A stretch of 64,000 bases of DNA. Source: Flavobacterium piscisymbiosum (GTDB taxonomy: Bacteria > Bacteroidota > Bacteroidia > Flavobacteriales > Flavobacteriaceae). Position numbers and translations under genes: made by a program. The stretch lies in the NCBI RefSeq assembly GCF_020905295.1, contig NZ_JAJJMM010000001.1, positions 1,860,001 to 1,924,000 of the forward strand, given 5' to 3'. Shown here piece after piece: positions 9,958 through 18,880 of this stretch (the stretch's first letter is position 1; the number at the start of each line of letters is the position of its first letter). The notes under the pieces are model-generated. The model saw only the letters and a list, made by a program, of their open reading frames with translations, had not been told where the DNA came from and ran no database searches.

Positions 9958-11190
9958 ATGAAACGATTTATTAAACCCTCTTTTTATTTTCTATTTATTA
10001 GTACGCTAATAATGGGTACAACTATTTCCTGCTCTAGCAATGATGATTCTGGAAGTGATGATTCTGGAAGCGATGGAAAAGCTGATTATGCGCTATGGCT
10101 GCAATTAGGTAGCTGGCCAAATACAACTCAGTACGTTGTAGGGGTTGATGATTTAAGTAAAGGCAGTGTTAGTTTAGTAGGTAATGGTGCCGAAGTGACA
10201 AGCAAGGCAGATTATGGAATTATTGCCAAAAACGGATTTTACTACTATCCAAGTACAAGTTCTAACTTTGGTAAAATGACTAAATTCGAATTTAAGAACA
10301 ATCAATTAGCTGTTGTAAAAGAAGTACCTTTTACATATCAAAAATCTATAAATTGTTATACATGGGTAGATGATAATACGCTACTATTGTTTGGTACGAA
10401 TGGTGATGGAAACAAAGTTTTATATACTGTTGTAAATGCTACAACACTTGAAATTAAAAATGGAGAATTGGCATTGCCAGCGATTCCAACTGGATATTCT
10501 TCGTATAATCAAGGTAATATTGAATACTCAAACGGAAAAATATATGTAGCATTCTCTAATATGGCTATTTGGCCTGCACTTGCTGAATCAGGTATGAATA
10601 TTGCCGTAGTAAACTATCCAAGTTTTGCTGTTGAAAAAGTTATCGAAAGCTCTGATGCTGATGGTAATGGAGGATCTAATATGTGGATGCCTACTTCTTG
10701 TACTGATGAGGCTGGTGATGTTTACATGATGTTTTTTGCTGATTGAATGACTACTAAAGAAAGTCCAACAAAAATATTTAGAATTAAAAAAGGTACAAGT
10801 GCAATAGATGCTACTTATAATTTTAACCTTGGTACTGCCTTAGGAGGAGAAACTGCAAGTGGATTCTGGTATGTTGGTAATGGTAAAGCAATTGTTAAAT
10901 ACTTAGATTCAAAAATAGTAGCAGCAAGTCCTTCGACATTGTTTAATACTAAATTTGCCTTGATTAATATCGCGACAAGCTCGGTAATTAAAAAATTAGA
11001 TTTACCTGCAGATAAAGGAAGCCAGTTACAAAATGTAATTACATCTGATGGTAAAGTATTTATTCAGGTTAATGCTGAAACTACTAAGGATTATGTTTGG
11101 GAAGTGAATACTACAACAGGTGCTGTAACTCCGGGTGTAGAAATTGTTGGAGGTTATGATTATATTTTACGTTTAGATAATTTGAAATAA
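9958..11190 (+). pseudogene. DUF4374 surface lipoprotein (XusB-like) interrupted by an in-frame TGA
   Basis: Two same-frame open segments, 9958-10743 and 10747-11190, are separated by a single TGA at 10744-10746. Together they give about 410 residues, the usual size of DUF4374 beta-propeller lipoproteins such as siderophore-binding XusB. The first half has a lipoprotein signal with Cys25 (TISCSSNDD) followed by an acidic, twice-repeated DDSGS linker that resembles a Bacteroidota surface-export signal. The second half continues the propeller sequence at ATG 10747 with no signal peptide. The simplest explanation is a TGG (Trp) to TGA substitution. A split protein could not reassemble on the cell surface, so the gene is probably inactive unless the stop is a sequencing error or is read through. 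Confidence 0.85.
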
Positions 11191-11228
11191 TCTAAATAAA
11201 AAAATTACAATACTATATTATTTTTTTG

Positions 11229-11262
11229 AACCGCAGGCCATTTAGGTGGCTTGTGGTTTTTT
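11229..11262 (+). terminator. Hairpin with T run between the XusB-like and PepSY genes
   Basis: AACCGCAGGCCA (11229-11240) pairs along its full 12 bases, allowing G-U pairs, with TGGCTTGTGGTT (11247-11258), followed by T residues. It would attenuate transcription into the PepSY gene. Confidence 0.75.
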
Positions 11263-11283
11263 ATCTTTTATATTTCTTTAAAT

Positions 11284-12447
11284 ATGTTTTCTTCATCATC
11301 AGAATCAAAAAATAAAAAAAATAAAAAATCACGGTTTAGTAAAATCAATGCCTGGTTGCATTTATGGCTTGGGTTAGCATCGGGAATAATCGTGTTTATT
11401 ATGGGAATTACCGGTTGTATTTTGGTTTTCGAACAGGAAATCAAAGCGCTAACTTCACCGTATTTAAATGTCGAAGCTGAAGGTCAGGAGAAATTATTAC
11501 CGCCTTCAAAAATATATGCTGCTGTTCATAAAGCATTGCCTAACAAAGAAATTCATGGCGTTTGGTATAATGGTTTAGATAAATCAATTAAGGTCGATAT
11601 CGAATCGGATTCGTTGATTTATGTAAATCCGTATAACGGTAAAATTACTGGAATGGTACATCATGAAGATTTCTTTCATTTTATGGATGAAGGGCATCGT
11701 AATCTTTGGTTAGAGCGTGAAATTGGTTCGCAAATAACTGCATGGGCAACGGTGGTCTTCTTCTTTTTGCTCATAAGCGGACTGATACTTTGGTTCCCAA
11801 AAAAATGGAATAAAACAACCCGAAACGCTAGTTTTAAAATAAAATGGGATGCAAAATTCAAACGCCTTAATTATGATTTGCATAATGTTATGGGATTTTA
11901 TACGTTGATTTTGGCCGTACTTATCGCTTTTACAGGACTGTTGATGAGTTTTCACTGGTTACGAGAAAGTACCTATTGGATAGCCGGAGGATGGGCTGAT
12001 GAAAAAGACAAGAAAGAACAAGTTGTTGCAGTCAAAAAAGATACTTTATCGCAACAGCAATTAGATAAATTGGCTGGAGCCGATATTATCTGGAAAAAAG
12101 TAAGAACAGAAATTGCGAAGGAAAATAAAGAAGCCGTTATTATTCATTTTCCGGATGAACCAAAAGACGATTTCTATGCCTGTACAGATATGAATAAAGG
12201 AGTCTGGAGAGATTTATACTTTAATTCCCAAACGTTAGAATTACTTCCAAGTTCGCAGGACTACATTGGTGATGCCCGTTTTTCAAAATGGTTAATGCGC
12301 TCCAATTATAGTCTTCATGTTGGTGCAATTGGAGGTATACCAACCAAAATTGTCTATTTTTTAGGCAGTTTAATATGTGCCAGTTTGCCTGTTACCGGAT
12401 TTTATATCTGGTGGGGAAGAAAGAAAAAACAAAAAACCAAAGCATAA
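11284..12447 (+). CDS. PepSY-domain inner-membrane protein, XusC-like
   Basis: A 387-residue membrane protein of the PepSY_TM family with a first membrane segment at LASGIIVFIMGITGCILVF, a PepSY-type periplasmic domain, two further central segments (TVVFFFLLISGLILWF, TLILAVLIAFTGLLMSF) and a C-terminal one (FLGSLICASLPVTGFYIWW). Conserved histidines beside the membrane segments (for example HDFF-like HHEDFFHF, YDLHNVMG, SLHVGAIGG) fit a haem- or iron-handling reductase. In the Xus model the homologue reduces or moves iron at the inner membrane. The ATG at 11284 is chosen over a TTG at 11251 because that codon lies inside the preceding hairpin. Confidence 0.85.
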   Translation: MFSSSSESKNKKNKKSRFSKINAWLHLWLGLASGIIVFIMGITGCILVFEQEIKALTSPYLNVEAEGQEKLLPPSKIYAAVHKALPNKEIHGVWYNGLDKSIKVDIESDSLIYVNPYNGKITGMVHHEDFFHFMDEGHRNLWLEREIGSQITAWATVVFFFLLISGLILWFPKKWNKTTRNASFKIKWDAKFKRLNYDLHNVMGFYTLILAVLIAFTGLLMSFHWLRESTYWIAGGWADEKDKKEQVVAVKKDTLSQQQLDKLAGADIIWKKVRTEIAKENKEAVIIHFPDEPKDDFYACTDMNKGVWRDLYFNSQTLELLPSSQDYIGDARFSKWLMRSNYSLHVGAIGGIPTKIVYFLGSLICASLPVTGFYIWWGRKKKQKTKA

Positions 12448-12488
12448 TTCGGCTTTAATTTTATTTACTTTTTTGTTGGTTAGTACTT

Positions 12489-12532
12489 AAAAGTCTTTTG
12501 GTAGAAGTAACATTCTTCAAAAGACTTTTTTA
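12489..12532 (+). terminator. Terminator after the PepSY gene
   Basis: AAAAGTCTTTTG (12489-12500) and CAAAAGACTTTT (12518-12529) are exact reverse complements, followed by T residues. Confidence 0.8.
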
Positions 12533-12574
12533 TGCGTTTTTAGATATAATAGAAATCTCAAAATCTATCTCATT

Positions 12575-12645
12575 GTCAGACTGAGCGAAGTCGAAGTCCC
12601 GTACGCTGAGTCACTTTGTGGGACTTCGACTTCGCTCAGTCTGAC
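12575..12645. repeat. Palindromic repeat (CTTCGACTTCGCTCAG family)
   Basis: Exact 26-base arms at 12575-12600 and 12620-12645 flank a 19-base centre. The arm core GACTTCGACTTCGCTCAG recurs at about 47766-47785 and, decayed, at 62940-62959, so this is a second dispersed palindrome family. Confidence 0.88.
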
Positions 12646-12755
12646 ATTCGTGTAGTATAAAACAGTAAAAATAAACCAGCGTAAATCTGTTTAAACCTGT
12701 GTCATCCGTGTGCCATTTTCGCCAACATTCGCAAGTGATTTATCAACTAAAAACA

Positions 12756-12787
12756 GAAAGAGCCCGCTAACTACAACAGGCTCTTTC
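12756..12787 (-). terminator. Terminator of the downstream (minus-strand) receptor gene
   Basis: GAAAGAGCC (12756-12764) pairs with GGCTCTTTC (12779-12787); on the minus strand the hairpin is followed by TGTTTTTAG. Confidence 0.65.
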
Positions 12788-12833
12788 CATCAAAAAAAAA
12801 CAAAAACAAGGGGGAAACTAAAGACTCAAAATA

Positions 12834-14957
12834 TTAGATTCTATATGTAAAAGCTATTGTGGCAATACGATTATCAAGATCATATCTTTTATTAATACTC
12901 GTTTGCGCTATAACCGAATTGATGTGGAAATTATTGGTATTGAAAATGTCTGTAACATTCAGTTTGATATTGCCTTTTTTGGACAATACTTGTTTTGAGA
13001 TACCAATGCTGAAATCAAAGAAAGCATCTCGTTCATATATACCAAGATTCGATTTTGACTGATACTGGGCGTTAGCTTCAGCTTTCCAGCTTTCTGTAAT
13101 GGTAAAGGAGTTTTGAACGCTTAAATTCAAGGTAACAATTGGGTCAATTTTGTCTGTATTGACCACATTCCCCATAAATTTATTTTCGAAAATATTAAAA
13201 AGCGTATTTACAGACCACCATTTATAAATTTCGGCCGTATTGGTAATATTGGCTCCGTAATTATAAGACTTGTCTACATTAATCTGAGAAGTTACCGTGG
13301 TATTATTGGCCGGATCATAAACATATACTTCGGTAAAAACATCTTTTGTTTTGCTGAAATATAATGAAGCCATAAAAGCACTTTTCCAGGCATAACCTAT
13401 TTCTGCAGAATGTGTGATTTCAGGAACCAGATTCGGATTTCCCTGAGAATAGTTGAAGGAATCATCATAAAAACGAAACGGATTCAAATCGAACTGACTT
13501 GGTCTGTTGATTCTTTTACTATATGAAGCATGTATCGAATGATTGCTGGTCAGTTCATATTTCATAGAAACACTCGGAAACCATTTTAAATAATCGTCTT
13601 TATGCTCTTCATTCAGCGTTTTTTGTAAAATGTTTATCGCAGTATATTCAGTACGTAAACCACCCTGAATATTCAATTTTTCCATTTGATATTTAAAGTT
13701 GGCATAAGCCGCATAAATTTGTTCTTTATATTCAAAATGATTCGTCGAATTAAGATCTACAATCCATTGATTATTGTCATTGTATTCGTAAACCGATGGA
13801 TTATCGTTGTTTTTTATACTGGCTTTAAATCCCCATTCGATAGACTGTTTTTCCTTCAGCGGATTTGTAAAATCTACTTTTCCGGTAAAAACCTTCAATT
13901 GCGACGGAATAAAACCTCTTCTGTCATTTATGTTAGCAGTACTTAAAGGATCTATATTCCTGGCACTCTGAAACTGATTCGATCTAAATTTTGAAGTTTC
14001 ATATTCAAAATCAAAAGACATATTTTTTCCTTCGGTATTAAATTTATGAACCCCGGAGAATGCATACGTATAATCATTCCATTTCTCTTTGCTGTCATTG
14101 TAGGTCGAAGCATCAAATTGCACCTGATCTGTAGCGTTAAGCAAGGTGTTTCTACCATTAGCGATGTTTTCGTAGCGGCCCAATTTAGCATCAACATAGA
14201 GTTCCAAATTCGTTTTAGGAGAAACTTCGTAAGTTGTTCCTATTTTAAAATTGTTCGAAGTCAATGGTTCATCAGTCGTTGAGGTTTGATGGTTTTTTGT
14301 CGAAATGGTCTGGCGGGTTGCATCAGTATATTGATTTTGGTCAAATTCTTTACGTTCTTCTTCCCCTCTAAAAGTGTAGCTGTAGTTTCCATAAACACCA
14401 AATTTTTCTTTATTGTAACTTAAGTTGGCACCAGAATTGGTTCTGTTTTTTCGGCCTCGTCCATAATTGGTAAAAACAGTTCCTTTAAGTCCGCCCGCAT
14501 TTGGTTTCTTTAAAATGATATTAATAATTCCGGCTTTTCCGGTAGCGTCATATTTAGAGGAAGGATTGGTAATCACCTCTATTTGTTTGATATTTGATGA
14601 AGTGGTCGATTTTAAATAATTGGCCAGTTCTTTTTGCGAAAGCTGGGTCAATTTGCCATTGATCATTACGCCAACACCTTGTTGTCCGCGAATCGATAAT
14701 TCGCCATCCTGAGACACGACAACACCCGGAGCACGCGATAAAACATCTAATGCTGTTCCGCCTTCAGAAACAATACTGTTTTCGACATTAAAAACTAATC
14801 TGTCTGATTTTTGGGTATATAAAACTTTCTTTTTTGTAATTACAATTTCATCTAATGCATTGATAGAAGTTTCGACAATACTGTCTGTTTCTTTTTCTGT
14901 CTGCGAATAACCGTAGACCGAAAATGCAAGCATAAGAGATGTTATAATATTCTTCAT
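12834..14957 (-). CDS. TonB-dependent receptor / outer-membrane beta-barrel family protein
   Basis: A 707-residue outer-membrane protein with signal peptide MKNIITSLMLAFSVYGYSQ, then directly a plug domain (LDEIVITKK through VITNPSSKYDATGKAGIINIIL) and a long beta-barrel (OMP_b-brl_3 type). Unlike the 7538-9910 receptor it has no N-terminal carboxypeptidase-like domain. This type is often tied to metal or peptide uptake, but nothing here defines the ligand. It faces the xus-like operon and ends in its own terminator. No partner SusD-like lipoprotein is present, so a SUS-type glycan locus is not supported. Confidence 0.85.
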   Translation of the reverse strand: MKNIITSLMLAFSVYGYSQTEKETDSIVETSINALDEIVITKKKVLYTQKSDRLVFNVENSIVSEGGTALDVLSRAPGVVVSQDGELSIRGQQGVGVMINGKLTQLSQKELANYLKSTTSSNIKQIEVITNPSSKYDATGKAGIINIILKKPNAGGLKGTVFTNYGRGRKNRTNSGANLSYNKEKFGVYGNYSYTFRGEEERKEFDQNQYTDATRQTISTKNHQTSTTDEPLTSNNFKIGTTYEVSPKTNLELYVDAKLGRYENIANGRNTLLNATDQVQFDASTYNDSKEKWNDYTYAFSGVHKFNTEGKNMSFDFEYETSKFRSNQFQSARNIDPLSTANINDRRGFIPSQLKVFTGKVDFTNPLKEKQSIEWGFKASIKNNDNPSVYEYNDNNQWIVDLNSTNHFEYKEQIYAAYANFKYQMEKLNIQGGLRTEYTAINILQKTLNEEHKDDYLKWFPSVSMKYELTSNHSIHASYSKRINRPSQFDLNPFRFYDDSFNYSQGNPNLVPEITHSAEIGYAWKSAFMASLYFSKTKDVFTEVYVYDPANNTTVTSQINVDKSYNYGANITNTAEIYKWWSVNTLFNIFENKFMGNVVNTDKIDPIVTLNLSVQNSFTITESWKAEANAQYQSKSNLGIYERDAFFDFSIGISKQVLSKKGNIKLNVTDIFNTNNFHINSVIAQTSINKRYDLDNRIATIAFTYRI

Positions 14958-15654
14958 GATATTTGGATTTGATTTTTTTTGGGAGTAAGGCTTTTATTGT
15001 GATGCCAGATTTGTGAGGAGAAGACTTAATCATTCAAGAAGAAATGCTCAGTCTAAAACGATTTGTTCTAATTTATCAGAAAGTAGTTTTAAAAGAAATA
15101 AAAAATACTTAGATAGTTTCGAAAAATAAGGTGAAATAAGGCTGAATACAGAGAACATTTGAGTGGTATTTTGAAGTTTCAATGTTCAAATATAACACTA
15201 TTTATAACAAGTCTAAATAAAAATAGTTAAAATTTGCCTGTGATATCATAACAAATTGATAATTAGCCTTTCGCGATTTATTAAAAAGGAATAAAATGTA
15301 CTCTAAAATCAATATTTTGACAATAAAGCCAATAAAAGCAAGCCTGCGTTTAAAAAAGTAATAGATCAATCCCAAACCTGTAAAGTGGAAAAAAAATTAC
15401 CCCAAAGCTCGCTAAGTTTTACTATTAGCTTTTAAAAGTAAAGTTCGCAATCCCGATAGCTATCGGGATTGGATTAACTTAGCTTTGCGAACTCTGTGCT
15501 TTCTAAAGGCATTCTTATATAAAAAGCTTTGTGTTCTCTGCGGTAAAAAATAATTAGTGAAAGTAACATCAGAAAGTATTACAAAAAAAAGCCAATCCTT
15601 AATAATGAAAGAATTGACTTTTATCTGTAAACCGAGACTGTAAACTGAAAAACG
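14958..15654. other. 697-base non-coding gap upstream of the receptor
   Basis: No convincing gene on either strand. It holds the receptor's 5' region (right of 14957), AT-rich sequence, and near 15400-15545 a repeat-like block with nested inverted repeats: GTTCGCAA (15443-15450) with TTGCGAAC (15485-15492), enclosing the perfect 22-base palindrome AATCCCGATAGC... at 15449-15470. The end (about 15628-15650) has words (CGAGACTGTAAACTG) shared with other gaps in the window. Confidence 0.6.
15449..15470. repeat. Perfect 22-base palindrome
   Basis: AATCCCGATAG followed by its reverse complement CTATCGGGATT, inside the wider inverted repeat 15443-15492. Confidence 0.8.
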
Positions 15655-16551
15655 CTATTTAGTAATTTCTCTAAAAACAGCTTCCAGGTTTTTATTTTTC
15701 TGGTTGAGTTGTAATGTTTTTAAACCATTTTCGTTGGCAAAATCAAAAATAGCCGGACGCATATCTTTTTCGGCAACAAAAGTAAGTTCCCAAGTCATAT
15801 CGTGAATATTTTTGTATGAAGTAATGTTTTCAAGTTTTGCCAGAAGTTGTTCCTGTATCTGATAATCAAATTCTACTTCGATAACTTGTTCTTTATCTTC
15901 AGATACTAAATGATCTAATTTTTTATCGGCAACAATTTGTCCTTTGTCAATAATAATGACACGATCACAAATGGCTTCGACTTCCTGCATAATGTGAGTT
16001 GATAAAAAAACGGTTTTATCTTTTCCGACATTTTTAATTACGTTACGAATTTCCATTAACTGATTCGGGTCCAAACCAGTAGTAGGTTCATCCAGAATCA
16101 AAACATCCGGATTGTGCAATAAAGCATTCGCAAGTCCCACACGCTGGCGGTATCCTTTAGACAATTGTCCTATTTTTTTATGGCTTTCCGGTGTCAGTCC
16201 TGTCAGTTGAATGACTTCTTCGATTCTTGATTTTGGAACCTGATAAACATCGGCATTAAAAGCCAAATACTCACGAACATACAAATCCAGATACAACGGA
16301 TTATGTTCCGGTAAATAGCCAATAGAACGTTGAACTGACTTTGCGCTCGTCATGACATCATGACCATTTACAAGGGCTGAACCGCCATCGGCAAGTAAAT
16401 AAGTAGTCAAAATTTTCATTAAAGTAGATTTTCCTGCTCCATTTGGACCAAGAAATCCAACGATTTCTCCTTTTTGAATAGAAAATGAAATTGAATTTAA
16501 TGCTTTTTGAGTTCCGTAACTTTTTGATATGTTGTTTACTTCTATCGACAT
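15655..16551 (-). CDS. gldA: Gliding motility ABC transporter ATPase GldA
   Basis: The 298-residue ATPase subunit works with the membrane proteins GldF and GldG in an ABC transporter needed for flavobacterial gliding. Visible: Walker A GPNGAGKST near residue 36, Q-loop region YLPEHNPLY, ABC signature LSKGYRQRVGLA, Walker B DVLILDEPTTGLD and the switch His in STHIMQEV. The C-terminal third (from about residue 215) is the extra domain typical of GldA-like proteins. gldF and gldG are not adjacent, which is known for GldA in this group. The start ATG lies 17 bases from a good -7 element on the minus strand. Confidence 0.92.
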   Translation of the reverse strand: MSIEVNNISKSYGTQKALNSISFSIQKGEIVGFLGPNGAGKSTLMKILTTYLLADGGSALVNGHDVMTSAKSVQRSIGYLPEHNPLYLDLYVREYLAFNADVYQVPKSRIEEVIQLTGLTPESHKKIGQLSKGYRQRVGLANALLHNPDVLILDEPTTGLDPNQLMEIRNVIKNVGKDKTVFLSTHIMQEVEAICDRVIIIDKGQIVADKKLDHLVSEDKEQVIEVEFDYQIQEQLLAKLENITSYKNIHDMTWELTFVAEKDMRPAIFDFANENGLKTLQLNQKNKNLEAVFREITK

Positions 16552-16567
16552 GACTTTTTATTTGCTA

Positions 16568-16575
16568 CAAAAGTA
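16568..16575 (-). promoter_or_regulatory. Predicted -7 element of gldA
   Basis: On the minus strand the sequence reads TACTTTTG (TAnnTTTG), 17 bases upstream of the gldA ATG. Confidence 0.5.
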
Positions 16576-16696
16576 AACAGAAATACGATCGATTGCTACG
16601 ATTTTGTCTTTTAAAGAAATCATAAAAAAAACTTAAAGGCCAACAGCAACGGCATCGTTATTGCTAAAGCAGTAGTAATTAAAAAAAATATTTACA

Positions 16697-17278
16697 ATGA
16701 AAAAAATTTTACTTATTCTGGCTTTAGCTATGTTTAGCTTTGCAAATGCACAAAAAGGAACAATCTTAGTTGGTGGAAACATCGGATTCACTTCTGAAAA
16801 ATCAGAATTTCAATTTGGTGAAACAACAAAAAATTCATTTAGCTTTTCTCCTAAAGTTGGTTACCAATTTAATGACAACTGGACTGTTGGAGGTGAATTT
16901 ACAGTAGCTTCTGCTAAAAACGAAACTGCAACTACAGAAATTAAAAATAATAATTTCAAAATAGGAGCATTTGTTCGTTATTCAGTGCCTTTGAGCCAAA
17001 CTTTCTCTATTTTTGCTGATATGGGTGCTGGTTTTCAAAATGAAAAATCTAAAGTATATGGTCCTGCAAATGCTTATTCAAAATCTAAAGCAGATGGTAT
17101 GTATGTAGGTGTAACTCCAGCTCTTTTCATTAACATGAAAAAAGGTTTTGGTCTTAACTTCAGTATTGGTGGTTTAGGATATGAAACATTGAGTTATGAT
17201 AATAACGGACCAGATGTTAGTAAATTCTACTTCAACTTTGGACAAACATTTAATATTGGAGTTTCTAAAAACTTCTAA
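16697..17278 (+). CDS. Outer-membrane beta-barrel protein (porin-like family)
   Basis: A 193-residue protein with signal peptide MKKILLILALAMFSFANAQ and an alternating pattern of about eight beta strands (GTILVGGNIGFTSEKS, FSPKVGYQFNDNWTVGGEF, FKIGAFVRYS and so on), ending in IGVSKNF with a terminal Phe, the classic outer-membrane insertion signal. Its size fits an eight-stranded barrel (OMP_b-brl). It is probably structural or adhesion-related; no specific role can be read. It is divergent from gldA and followed by its own terminator. Confidence 0.82.
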   Translation: MKKILLILALAMFSFANAQKGTILVGGNIGFTSEKSEFQFGETTKNSFSFSPKVGYQFNDNWTVGGEFTVASAKNETATTEIKNNNFKIGAFVRYSVPLSQTFSIFADMGAGFQNEKSKVYGPANAYSKSKADGMYVGVTPALFINMKKGFGLNFSIGGLGYETLSYDNNGPDVSKFYFNFGQTFNIGVSKNF

Positions 17279-17303
17279 TCTTAAATTATATATTCAATTT
17301 CAG

Positions 17304-17337
17304 AAAAAGCACTCCAATTGGGGTGCTTTTTTTGTGT
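17304..17337 (+). terminator. Terminator after the beta-barrel gene
   Basis: AAAAAGCACTCC (17304-17315) pairs with GGGGTGCTTTTT (17320-17331, one G-U pair), followed by T residues. Confidence 0.85.
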
Positions 17338-17569
17338 TTTAGAGGTTCAGGATACGACTAGTTATCAGGATTTTGTAATGAATAAATTATCAACAATAGA
17401 AAACATAGGAAACACCAACAGTATTTTTGTGATGGCAGAAATAAAACATAGTACTGGATTAGAGTTTTATTTTTTTTACAACGTTTTCGTGAATTTTTCT
17501 TGGTATTTTAATAGAAACAAGATAAAAATCACGTTTTCTGTAAATTTCGACTTCTAAATTTGTAAGACG

Positions 17570-17582
17570 CATATTAAATATG
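17570..17582. promoter_or_regulatory. Small perfect dyad upstream of the OFA transporter
   Basis: CATATTAAATATG is a 13-base dyad eight bases before the ATG at 17590. It could be an operator or only AT-rich chance symmetry. Confidence 0.25.
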
Positions 17583-17589
17583 TCGCCTT

Positions 17590-18744
17590 ATGATAAAAAT
17601 AAATAAATGGATAGTTGCATCAGCAGGAATGTTATTGCAATTGTCAATAGGTTCGATTTATGCTTACAGTGTCTGGATTAATCCTATTCATGAATTGAAT
17701 GGCTGGGATGCGCATCAATTAAAACTTTCCTTTAGTTTAGCCATTTGTTTTTTGGGTCTTACTGCTGCTTTCATGCAAAAATTTGTTCGAAGAATTGGTC
17801 CTAAAAAAGCCGGATTACTTGCTGCATTGTTTTTTAGCGCAGGATTAATAGGCAGCGGATTTGCTATTGCAGAAAAGTCATTGCTATTGTTTTATTTATT
17901 TTATGGCGTAATAAGTGGCATAGGTTTAGGATTTGGGTACATTACGCCTATTTCGGTTGTTGTAAAATGGTTTCCTGAAAAACCAGGATTTGCAGGCGGA
18001 TTGGTTATTATGTCTTTTGCCGTGGGTTCTATATTGGCATCAAGACTTATTTTGCCTCTAACGGCATCACTCGGTGTTCCGGGAGCTTTTTATTTATTAG
18101 GCAGTGCTTATTTTTTAATAATGGTATTGGCGTCATTATTTCTTTTGCTTCCTGTTTCCAGTATTCAGATCGAAAATGCGGTACAGGATAATGCTACTAT
18201 TCCTTTAAAAGTATTATTAAAAGACGTTCGTTTTTATGGTCTTTGGCTGATGCTTTTTTTTAATACAATTTGTGGTATTGCCTTAATTTCTATTGCAGCA
18301 CCAATGGCAAAACAATTAATTCATATTACGGATAGCCAGGCAATTAATTTTGTTGCTTTTATTGGTTTTTTTAACGGATTTGGAAGATTGTTCTGGTCCA
18401 GTATCTCTGATAAAATTGGCAGATGGTCAACTTTCTTTTTGTTTTATACGATAGGAGCTTGTTGCTTTTTGGTTTTAAGTCATACCAATTCTCCCATTTT
18501 ATTTCAAATCATGATATTTATTATTATAAGTTGTTATGGTGGGGCATTTGCAACGATTCCAGCCTTTGTTAAGGATATTTATGGACCAAATAAAATGAGC
18601 TCACCCTTTGGTTTTATATTGATAGCCTGGTCGGTAGCTGCTTTTGTTGGACCAGGATTAATTGGGCTGACTAAAGATTATACAACGATTTTTTATTTGT
18701 TCGCCGGAATTTTAATGTTTACTGCCATTATGTGCTTAATATAA
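17590..18744 (+). CDS. MFS transporter of the OFA (oxalate/formate antiporter) family
   Basis: A 384-residue permease with about twelve membrane segments. The N-terminus WIVASAGMLLQLSIGSIYAYSVW is characteristic of the OFA family, followed by the GxGxGxGY-type loop SGIGLGFGYITPISVVVKWFP. The family exchanges or exports small monocarboxylates such as formate, oxalate or lactate. Position directly before pflB and pflA makes export of formate, the product of pyruvate formate-lyase, the best guess. A 136-base gap separates it from pflB, enough for a separate promoter. Confidence 0.85.
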   Translation: MIKINKWIVASAGMLLQLSIGSIYAYSVWINPIHELNGWDAHQLKLSFSLAICFLGLTAAFMQKFVRRIGPKKAGLLAALFFSAGLIGSGFAIAEKSLLLFYLFYGVISGIGLGFGYITPISVVVKWFPEKPGFAGGLVIMSFAVGSILASRLILPLTASLGVPGAFYLLGSAYFLIMVLASLFLLLPVSSIQIENAVQDNATIPLKVLLKDVRFYGLWLMLFFNTICGIALISIAAPMAKQLIHITDSQAINFVAFIGFFNGFGRLFWSSISDKIGRWSTFFLFYTIGACCFLVLSHTNSPILFQIMIFIIISCYGGAFATIPAFVKDIYGPNKMSSPFGFILIAWSVAAFVGPGLIGLTKDYTTIFYLFAGILMFTAIMCLI

Positions 18745-18800
18745 AAACAAAAACTTACTTATAGTAAATAATTGTGAATTTTGCAAAAATAAGTTCCTTT

Positions 18801-18816
18801 TATGATTATTGTCATA
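18801..18816. promoter_or_regulatory. Candidate Crp/Fnr-type operator upstream of pflB
   Basis: TATGATTATTGTCATA is a TATGA-N6-TCATA dyad 65 bases before the pflB ATG, the symmetry and spacing bound by Crp/Fnr-family dimers. A second half-site-like TTGAT lies at about 18843. The assignment is inference from motif shape and from the oxygen-sensitive enzyme it precedes. Confidence 0.35.
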
Positions 18817-18880
18817 GTTTTCGGCCTAAAAAGTGTCGAAATTTGATCATATAATAAACGCAATTAAATTATTTTGAGTT

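Larger units (their letters stand above)
12448..12833. other. Intergenic region between convergent receptor loci
   Basis: This 386-base gap lies between two converging genes. It holds a terminator for each side, the 12575-12645 palindrome, and a stretch at about 12671-12715 of the type CCAGCGTAAATCTG / GTGTCATCCGTGTGCC that resembles flavobacterial intergenic repeats. No coding capacity was seen. Confidence 0.7.

Noticed and set aside
10744..10746. TGA as a selenocysteine codon in the DUF4374 gene
   Set aside because: The position fits a Trp, the family has no known selenoproteins, and no selenium-insertion hairpin is evident after the codon.
7538..14957. A SusCD-type polysaccharide utilisation locus
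   Set aside because: There is no SusD-like lipoprotein and no glycoside hydrolase or sensor; the receptors fit iron or other small-molecule uptake better.
17318..17557. Open frame of 79 codons between the beta-barrel gene and the OFA transporter
   Set aside because: It begins inside the terminator hairpin of the preceding gene, has low-complexity Phe/Asn composition and no family resemblance.
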